Part shown: piece by piece, positions 1 to 5,294 of the stretch | Position numbering within the stretch: the first letter of the stretch is position 1 | Layout: the number at the start of each line of letters is the position of its first letter | From: Promethearchaeota archaeon | GTDB lineage: Archaea > Asgardarchaeota > Lokiarchaeia > Sigyniarchaeales > SOKP01 | Direction of reading: 5' to 3' | Assembly: GCA_030612905.1 (NCBI GenBank) | Contig: JAUWNA010000073.1 | Coordinates: forward strand, 1 to 8,129 | Length of the DNA stretch: 8,129 nt | Program-made: the position numbers and the translations under genes | Notes under the pieces: model-generated | What the model was told of the DNA's origin: nothing | Seen by the model: the letters and a program-made list of their open reading frames with translations, nothing else | The model's database searches: none

Positions 1-411
1 TTCTCCTCCTTCCATAAAAATTATGAGCTGTAAAATGGCTTCTCTAACATTTGGATCTTCAGAACTTAATAAATCTTCACTATAAGGGAGAAGAATCGAG
101 CATTCTTGTTCACACATCGTCTTCAAGAGCAAGAGAAAGCTGTATCTTAGTACTGAATCACGCTTTGAGAGTTTTTCTAATAAAGAGGGGATGTCAATAA
201 CTAATTGCTCTATTAGAAACCTTAAGACTATTTGCCCACCATGGAGCGATAATAACATTTCGATTATATCTTCAAGTCTTTCTATATGATCCTCTTGAGT
301 TGAATCACCAAGATAGAGTGCAATAATCTTGACAGCATCGTCCATTCTACCATCTTTCACGAAATCTTTTATTTTGGTAATTTCTGGATTTTTTTGGTCT
401 TTTTCGCTCAT
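1..411 (-). CDS. N-terminal part of a helical (HEAT-like) repeat protein, truncated by window edge
   Basis: An uninterrupted reading frame of 137 codons starts with ATG at 409-411 and runs off the left edge, so the C-terminus is not visible. The protein begins MSEKDQKNPEITK and is entirely alpha-helical in character. Amphipathic Leu-rich helices with short breaks recur, for example LLEKLSKRDSVLRYSFLLLL followed by a helix introduced by SSEDPNVREAILQLI. The pattern of a helix, then an acidic/Pro turn, then a 'vRe-a-l-L' helix is typical of HEAT/armadillo-type solenoids, which are protein-interaction scaffolds. No catalytic motif, signal peptide or membrane segment is seen. The upstream gene on the same strand ends 51 nt before this start, and a TATA-like element lies in that gap, so it may have its own promoter. 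The frame being coding is well supported; the HEAT assignment is by pattern only. Confidence 0.6.
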   Translation of the reverse strand, partial: MSEKDQKNPEITKIKDFVKDGRMDDAVKIIALYLGDSTQEDHIERLEDIIEMLLSLHGGQIVLRFLIEQLVIDIPSLLEKLSKRDSVLRYSFLLLLKTMCEQECSILLPYSEDLLSSEDPNVREAILQLIIFMEGGE

Positions 412-442
412 TTTAACCAACTTATAACTATTTTATTTTTTA

Positions 443-453
443 ACTTATATAAT
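443..453 (-). promoter_or_regulatory. Candidate TATA box for the HEAT-like gene
   Basis: On the minus strand the 51-nt gap contains ATTATATAAGT, centred about 37 nt before the ATG at 411. That is the right distance for an archaeal TATA box giving a transcript with a very short leader. There is no Shine-Dalgarno-like purine run before the ATG, which fits leaderless initiation. The whole gap is AT-rich, so a chance match is possible. Confidence 0.35.
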
Positions 454-462
454 TTTTATACA

Positions 463-1419
463 TTAAATGTGTAGAATATAGAAATCATTGTACAGTCGAT
501 AAAGAATGTTAAATATTAATCTCAAATCTCTATAGCGTAATAAAATGCGTTTAGATCGATTGATGATGGCTTCGGATTCTATAACAAGATGTATCCTGAT
601 TGCCAAATTTTTCTTTTTATCTATATATATGTTTATTTCTTTACTAAATTGACTTAAAGTATCAAGCTCACTAGGAAAAACATTCCATATGTATTTATCT
701 CGTTTAGAATCCTCTTCAGTAGGTTCTGTAGAGCTAATATTTTGAAGTGTCTCTTTTGGAATAATGGTTTTAATCTCAACACAGTTGTTTGGAATTAATT
801 TTAACTTTATTTCTGGGAAATAAAGTCGTGCGAAGAGTTTGCATAATCCAAATAGGAGTTCCAAATCTGTAATATTTTCTCGATTAGCGTTGCAGAGAGC
901 GTAATTCTCCTTAATAAAAGCTACATGTATCTTTTCTCCGTACTTGAATATCATAAAGCTTTTATCATCGGTCAATAGATATTGAAAGTGTTCATCTCTA
1001 TTATTTATTCTATCGTTAAAAATTTTATTAGCTTCTTTAAAATCGTTTTTAGAAAAGAATTTGTTGAGTTTTCTATAATCGCCGTGAAAAAATACATCAA
1101 AAAAATCTATTAAATACAAATAAGCATCGTTTGGTTTATAAATTACAGTTTTATTTCTAAAATCCCGAAAAACTATATCCTTGTGAACACCATAACAAAA
1201 TTCAGGTTGATCTTCAATACCTAATCCATTTAAGAGTCTTAAAGCAAGTAAAAAGCGATGATAACACATCGGGTTAAGTACATTTCGGATACGATCTTTT
1301 GAACAAATCTCACATAAATATTCAATCCTTTCTTTAAGGAGATTGAACAACTCAGATTTATTTCTAGGATTTGAATTATCCTTGAGAAAATTTGCTATGT
1401 GATTTTGTTCTAATGGCAT
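463..1419 (-). CDS. Conserved-looking protein of unknown function with paired Cys/His residues (318 aa)
   Basis: I do not recognise this family. The 318-residue product is soluble-looking, with no signal peptide or clear membrane segment. An N-terminal helical region carries C36-x2-C39, then C52-x-H54, then C75-x3-H79, an arrangement that could bind zinc (CEIC, MCYH, CYGVH). A middle part (about 150-215) alternates short beta-like strands (SFMIFKYG, KIHVAFIKE) with an amphipathic helix (DLELLFGLCKLFARLYF), vaguely like an alpha/beta sensor or longin-type fold. A polar stretch near 230-245 (STEPTEEDSKRDK) looks like a linker. The C-terminus is strongly basic and helical (RSKRILLRYRDLRLIF) and could contact nucleic acid or acidic lipid. 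The ATG at 1417-1419 follows an AT-rich TATA-like element at short distance with no Shine-Dalgarno, suggesting leaderless expression. It is divergent from the longin-GTPase gene. The metal-binding and fold ideas are inference. Confidence 0.75.
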   Translation of the reverse strand: MPLEQNHIANFLKDNSNPRNKSELFNLLKERIEYLCEICSKDRIRNVLNPMCYHRFLLALRLLNGLGIEDQPEFCYGVHKDIVFRDFRNKTVIYKPNDAYLYLIDFFDVFFHGDYRKLNKFFSKNDFKEANKIFNDRINNRDEHFQYLLTDDKSFMIFKYGEKIHVAFIKENYALCNANRENITDLELLFGLCKLFARLYFPEIKLKLIPNNCVEIKTIIPKETLQNISSTEPTEEDSKRDKYIWNVFPSELDTLSQFSKEINIYIDKKKNLAIRIHLVIESEAIINRSKRILLRYRDLRLIFNILYRLYNDFYILHI

Positions 1420-1721
1420 TATCGATATTTTTTTTTAAGGAAATTGCAATTAATATATTAAATGATAGGAAAAAGTTAAATTTTTTGAAAAAATCTGTAA
1501 TCACTTAGCAAAAAAGATTGGTAAGATATTATTTAAAATTTAACTTATTTGTATTTTATCATCTAACTTAAATATGCATTCATTTATGTTAGAAGCTAAT
1601 TCTCTAAATAAATAATAAAAATATACTAAAAATTAAAATTAATCGAATCTAATGTAAACTATATTAGGAAGTGTTATCTAATAATTATTAAGGTTGATAA
1701 AAAGAATCTTTTTTAAAGAAA
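1420..1721. promoter_or_regulatory. 302-nt divergent AT-rich spacer with promoters for both flanking genes
   Basis: No gene is visible here; the only ATG-initiated frames are trivial (for example 13 codons from 1574). On the minus strand TTTAATATATTA, the complement of 1451-1463, is centred about 38 nt before the ATG of the unknown gene and is the best TATA candidate. A run of nine T lies at 1428-1436 between it and the start. For the plus-strand GTPase gene, AATAATTATTAA at 1680-1691 is centred about 36 nt before its ATG; a second AT box, CTATATTAGG, lies at 1659-1668. CTAAT at 1649-1653 and ATTAG at 1663-1667 form a small inverted repeat that overlaps this second box and could be an operator. 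Neither start has a Shine-Dalgarno. The exact elements are weakly supported because the whole spacer is AT-rich. Confidence 0.4.
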
Positions 1722-3233
1722 ATGCTTAGACAAATTCATGTATTCGTAGGTGGGGATTGCGTTTATAATCACACATATGCTTTAGCTTTAGCAGAAGATG
1801 AGTTGAATAACGTAATAAATATTATTCAATCCTACATTGAAATGCCAATACCAGGTAAAATATTCCATAGACCGGTATCAGAGCATTTTCAAATATTTCA
1901 CAAATCAGAGGGGGATGTACTGTTTTTATTTATAACCGACTTGGTTGATAATCTTGACTATATCGGTCCAGTCATAGAGAATACGACTAAGAAGTTTAAA
2001 GAGTTGTTCCCAAACCCGATAGATTTAAAAAATCCAACTGCTTTTAAGCGGGAATTTGTAGATTTTTTGAGAGAACAGCAATACGAATTACACTCAAAAA
2101 TCACAATAATAGGTCCAACAAATTCAGGAAAAACTTTGCTTTATGCCATGTTAAAAGGCGGTAAAGAGCGCGCAATCATGAATTTTGCTAAAACTTCGCA
2201 GTATATGGTTGACAACCTAAAATTTGATATTTGGGATTTTGCGCTTAGAGATAACTTCTCGCTTATGTGGTCAAAATTTATAAAAGGTTCCGATTTAGTC
2301 ATCTTACTATTTGATTTATCAAATTACCACATACGGGTAATTAATCACTTCCTAAACTTGCAAAAACAAGAAAGTAAATTCTCAAAACTACTGATTCTCG
2401 GAACAAAGCGCGACTTAATTGAAGATGAAGATATTAAACTCATAAAGAATGAATTAAATATTCCACATTTTGAAGAGATTTCTTTAATCGAAGTAAATAT
2501 TAAAGAAAAAATCAAATCCTTAATAGCTAAAATGCTGAGCTTAAAAAAACTATTGCCTCATTACTTTACAGAATTGTTGAATGAAGCTAAAAATCTAGAG
2601 AGAGACGGAAACTTAATCCTCGCTATTTCTAAATATAAAGAATTAATAAAAATATGTAACGACTATCAAGATTTTACTTACATAAATAAGCTCAAGAAAA
2701 ATTTGGATGATTTACAAAAAAAAGTAACCGAACAAGCTGAACTAAGAAAGAAAGCGGATATGAAAATGAAATTTGAAATCCCTGGAAAGATTCAGTTCTC
2801 TAGAAGTATTAAAGTACAACCTTTACCTTCAAGTAAATCAGATATAAAAGCGCCACCACCTTCAGAAGTACCAAAAGCTTCTTATAGAGCTCAACCATCG
2901 CAGAAAATAGAGAAAAAAGCCGAAGATTTAATGTTATTTTCAAAATCTGATTCTACGGTTGAGACAGAAGAACCTATATTGGACAAAGAAGATATCACGC
3001 TTGATATAAACTTGGTTATTCCCGAAGAAAAACGACCTGTACTCGAAGAGAGAAAGATTGGTGAGGAATTATCAAGCACGCTTCAAAGGATGATCGAAAA
3101 GAAAGGAAGTTCACTAAGTTTAAAGTTATGCTTACAATTGATAACTGAGCTACAAAAAAGCATGTCGAGACCTCTTACTATGGAGGATGTCGAGTTCGCA
3201 GCTGAAATATTTGTGAAACACGACTCTCTATAG
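1722..3233 (+). CDS. Longin-like domain fused to a degenerate Arf-like small GTPase, with helical C-terminal extension
   Basis: This is a 503-residue multidomain protein of the Asgard trafficking-GTPase kind. Residues 1-98 read as a longin/roadblock-like alpha-beta domain (opening strand IHVFVGGDCVYNH, long helix, strand pair, DVLFLFITD, closing helix). Residues 124-275 are a small GTPase: P-loop GPTNSGKT at 131-138, candidate switch I Thr158, WD at 171-172, an Arf-like W183 with FIKGSDLVILLFDLS, and G4 box TKRD at 228-231 in place of NKxD. The switch II positions that are Gly-Gln in Arf are Leu175-Arg176, and the G5 box is unclear (ISLIE). Residues 280-345 form a TPR-like hairpin or coiled coil. 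Residues 352-420 are a Pro/Ser/Lys-rich disordered linker, and 445-503 is a helical domain. It probably acts as a membrane-associated switch or scaffold, but hydrolysis is doubtful. The ATG follows an AT-rich leader without Shine-Dalgarno. It ends 30 nt from the convergent mrpD-like gene. Confidence 0.88.
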   Translation: MLRQIHVFVGGDCVYNHTYALALAEDELNNVINIIQSYIEMPIPGKIFHRPVSEHFQIFHKSEGDVLFLFITDLVDNLDYIGPVIENTTKKFKELFPNPIDLKNPTAFKREFVDFLREQQYELHSKITIIGPTNSGKTLLYAMLKGGKERAIMNFAKTSQYMVDNLKFDIWDFALRDNFSLMWSKFIKGSDLVILLFDLSNYHIRVINHFLNLQKQESKFSKLLILGTKRDLIEDEDIKLIKNELNIPHFEEISLIEVNIKEKIKSLIAKMLSLKKLLPHYFTELLNEAKNLERDGNLILAISKYKELIKICNDYQDFTYINKLKKNLDDLQKKVTEQAELRKKADMKMKFEIPGKIQFSRSIKVQPLPSSKSDIKAPPPSEVPKASYRAQPSQKIEKKAEDLMLFSKSDSTVETEEPILDKEDITLDINLVIPEEKRPVLEERKIGEELSSTLQRMIEKKGSSLSLKLCLQLITELQKSMSRPLTMEDVEFAAEIFVKHDSL

Positions 3234-3263
3234 GCGTTCTTTATTAAATTTTGAGCTAATTCT

Positions 3264-4709
3264 TTAAAAATATAAGAAATCTTTGAATAAATTGTAAAAG
3301 AAGCTGTCAATAAAGATATAACTTAAACTGAAACAAACAATTATAACGAAAAGGACTATAATAGGCAAAAAATCAATTGAAACTATATTTTTCGTATTAT
3401 CCCTCTGTAAATATCGAGGCTCATTCTGGTTGTATAAGTGGTTGAAATTTGTAGATATAAATATGAGAACTACTATTAAAAAAAGAATGTAAACCGTTAG
3501 GATAATACTTCCTATTAATGAATATAAAGAATTAGAAGCAATTTCATAACTAAATAGTATAAGTAAAATATTATTTAAAAACAAAAAGCCTAATAGAACA
3601 ATAATAATCAAACCTGAAATTAATAAAGCGGTGCCAAACTTTCTATACTTGTTTTTAAAGCCACCTAATAACTTCATGTTATCTTCGTCAGTATTAATTA
3701 TGACAGGATATAAAGTATAGAAAATTAATATTTTAACCGAAAAAATAATCAATAAGAAATAAATTATTGAGTTTAGAAAAATCTCATTTAGAGGGGTAGT
3801 TAGTAGATTAGAAAACACAAAAAATAGTAAAACCATGTTGAAATCTAGTACAACCGAATATCCAAATATTTTTTTAATAGAATATGTATTTCCATCTATG
3901 TGGGTAAATAATTCTATTATGATATAAACCATAGGTAATATTATCCCCAAAATTAAAAGAATCATTAACGTAAAATTGACTAACAACGACTCGTAACTTA
4001 AGACATTAATAATTCTAATCGCAATAAAAGAGATAATGTAAATAAAAATTGAAAAAAGAAGCAAATTAGCGTATGAATTATCTTGAAAATAGTTTTTCAA
4101 ATGATAAATCGAGAAAGGAACTAAACCACACAATAAACCAATTCCTAAGTATAAAGTGATTAAGATAAAATAATTAATCTCTTCGGAGATTTGAGTTCCA
4201 TTTATTACATCTAATTCTAAACTTCCGGTTGCTAAATAAATTAAAAGAGTTGCTCCCATCAAACAAATTGCGCTGATGATTAGAACAATAAAATAGAGTT
4301 TTAACAATACTAATTCTTTTTTGAAATTATCGATGAAGAAGATTACACCAAAAATTAAAGAGAGAAACAAAAACCATAAGATAATAGAAATTATATTTGT
4401 CGTCGAAACGATCCCTATTAATCCAAATATAATTATCAACACAACAAAATCATACAAATCTTTATTTGAAGAATTCTCTAACTGTTTATTAGAAATCTTG
4501 GTTGCAATTAAACCAAAAATAAGTATCAGTTCGATTATGATATAAGTACCTTTTAAATTTGAACCGTTAAAATAATAAAAAATATACATCACGCACAAAA
4601 ATGAATTAAGAACTAAATTGAAAAATAATAATCCAAAAATCGCCTGCTTCCTTTTATCTTCACTTTGTAAGAGATATACGATAAAAGCCCCAATGAAAAG
4701 GACATACAT
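3264..4709 (-). CDS. Divergent MrpD/NuoN-like (antiporter-like) integral membrane protein
   Basis: The product has at least twelve hydrophobic helices and matches the proton-conducting antiporter-like fold of MrpD, NuoN/L/M and Mbh/Hyf subunits. Landmarks in order are: GLVPF at 195-199 (family G-x-FP near TM7), IKKIFGYSVV at 278-287 (family LKRLLAYSSI), SVKILIF at 324-330 (family FKALLF), and MKLLGGF at 345-351 (family LreLGGl). Against MrpD recalled from memory, the TM5 glutamate aligns with Leu111, the TM7 lysine with Leu193, the TM8 lysine with Tyr224 and the TM12 lysine with about Leu383; the PPxxGF motif is absent. Lys279/280 and Lys326 are kept. The usual function is H+ or Na+ translocation in a membrane complex, but that function is doubtful here. 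It follows the mrpC-like gene, as in mrp operons. The ATG at 4709 has no Shine-Dalgarno, and an in-frame extension to an ATA at 4748 (13 more residues, reading ITNIITAFAPLIP) fits the family N-terminus better. Confidence 0.8.
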   Translation of the reverse strand: MYVLFIGAFIVYLLQSEDKRKQAIFGLLFFNLVLNSFLCVMYIFYYFNGSNLKGTYIIIELILIFGLIATKISNKQLENSSNKDLYDFVVLIIIFGLIGIVSTTNIISIILWFLFLSLIFGVIFFIDNFKKELVLLKLYFIVLIISAICLMGATLLIYLATGSLELDVINGTQISEEINYFILITLYLGIGLLCGLVPFSIYHLKNYFQDNSYANLLLFSIFIYIISFIAIRIINVLSYESLLVNFTLMILLILGIILPMVYIIIELFTHIDGNTYSIKKIFGYSVVLDFNMVLLFFVFSNLLTTPLNEIFLNSIIYFLLIIFSVKILIFYTLYPVIINTDEDNMKLLGGFKNKYRKFGTALLISGLIIIVLLGFLFLNNILLILFSYEIASNSLYSLIGSIILTVYILFLIVVLIFISTNFNHLYNQNEPRYLQRDNTKNIVSIDFLPIIVLFVIIVCFSLSYIFIDSFFYNLFKDFLYF

Positions 4710-4749
4710 TGGAATTAAAGGTGCAAAAGCTGTAATTATGTTTGTTATA

Positions 4750-5100
4750 TTAATCTCCCCCTTTTATGCCGTTTTCATTTGAAGAATTTGAGTTTTTATT
4801 ATTTTCTTTTTTCATCTTATCTAATTTTAAGAACGAATTTTTATCTTTCTCTACTATTACATATGGTTTAAGTAATGCTACTAATATATAACAAAACAAA
4901 GCAACTAGAATTGTTAAAATAATAAAGTTAAATATAGGAAATCGAATAAACGAGTTTATGAAAATAAGAGTAGATATAAGCAAAATTTGAATTACTAAAT
5001 TTCTGTGTACTTTTTTATCCCTAATGATAAGTATAAGAAAAATTAATATGAATATTCCAATAAAAGAAATAAATGGCAAATTCTCTAAATCGTACGACAT
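4750..5100 (-). CDS. Small three-helix MrpC/NuoK-like membrane protein
   Basis: The 116-residue product has three hydrophobic helices, at about 9-27, 34-51 and 56-77, followed by a Lys/Asn/Ser-rich cytosolic tail (83-116). Size and topology match the MrpC/NuoK/MbhG family. The third helix reads PIFNFIILTILVALF, which aligns without gaps to the family signature P-x2-(A/F)-L-x-LT-x-IVI. The second helix, RNLVIQILLISTLIFIN, corresponds to the NuoK helix bearing a conserved glutamate, but here Ser43/Thr44 occupy that place, closer to MrpC (which has LSHG). The tail is longer than usual for the family. It is the first gene of a two-gene operon; its stop lies 40 nt before the first ATG of the mrpD-like gene, or is overlapped if that gene starts at the ATT or abuts it if at the ATA. 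The ATG is preceded by an AT-rich box at promoter distance. Family assignment is by motif only, so moderate. Confidence 0.68.
   Translation of the reverse strand: MSYDLENLPFISFIGIFILIFLILIIRDKKVHRNLVIQILLISTLIFINSFIRFPIFNFIILTILVALFCYILVALLKPYVIVEKDKNSFLKLDKMKKENNKNSNSSNENGIKGGD
4755..4761 (-). promoter_or_regulatory. Shine-Dalgarno-like site for the mrpD-like gene, implying a non-ATG start
   Basis: Reading the minus strand, GGGGGAG sits at the end of the mrpC-like gene, six bases before an in-frame ATA (4746-4748) and directly before an in-frame ATT (4752-4754). It is the only strong purine run near this junction, in an otherwise very AT-rich sequence, and can pair with CCUCC with one G-U. 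The first ATG lies 46 nt downstream, too far for this site. No GTG or TTG occurs in the frame between the upstream stop and that ATG. The run also encodes Lys-Gly-Gly near the mrpC-like C-terminus, so a purely coding explanation remains possible. Confidence 0.5.
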
Positions 5101-5130
5101 TGATTTTTCACGTTAACTTTAATGATGATA

Positions 5131-5140
5131 TTAAATAATT
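5131..5140 (-). promoter_or_regulatory. Candidate TATA box for the mrpC/mrpD-like operon
   Basis: The minus strand reads AATTATTTAA, centred about 35 nt before the ATG at 5100, which predicts a leader of around ten bases. A weak GTGA lies seven bases before the ATG (minus strand AACGTGAAAAATCA) and could serve as a ribosome site only if the leader is slightly longer. The surrounding spacer (5101-5294) is uniformly AT-rich and holds no other recognisable element on this strand. Confidence 0.3.
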
Positions 5141-5252
5141 TAGCACTTAATTTAAAAACTTTAATTAATGTAGATTCTGAACTCTTAAATTTTTATTATT
5201 TTGATAAAACAGAAATTTTTTTTGGTTACATTGAATACATTCATATAAGTCG

Positions 5253-5259
5253 TATATAT
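5253..5259 (+). promoter_or_regulatory. Candidate TATA box for the carboxypeptidase gene
   Basis: TATATAT lies about 39 nt before the ATG at 5295, giving a predicted transcript start near 5282 and a leader of roughly a dozen bases. A second AT box, ATATATTA at 5271-5278, is too close to the start to be the TATA element unless the transcript begins at the ATG itself. No Shine-Dalgarno precedes the start. Confidence 0.35.
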
Positions 5260-5294
5260 CAAATTAAAAAATATATTAAACTAACTTATTTAAA

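Noticed and set aside
1428..1436. Run of nine T before the unknown gene, considered as a phase-variable tract
   Set aside because: Similar homopolymers (for example eight T at 5216-5223) are common in this AT-rich sequence, and this one is outside coding sequence.
1574..1615. A 13-codon ATG frame in the divergent spacer
   Set aside because: Too short, no ribosome site, and expected by chance in AT-rich sequence.
2891..3310. Two minus-strand open frames (62 and 75 codons) across the 3' part of the GTPase gene
   Set aside because: They lie opposite a well-supported coding frame, show no domain character, and are explained as shadow frames.
4321..4545. Plus-strand open frame of 74 codons inside the mrpD-like gene
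   Set aside because: It is antisense to transmembrane-coding sequence, low in complexity and rich in Ile/Lys as expected from the complement of Leu/Phe/Ile codons; no promoter or ribosome site.
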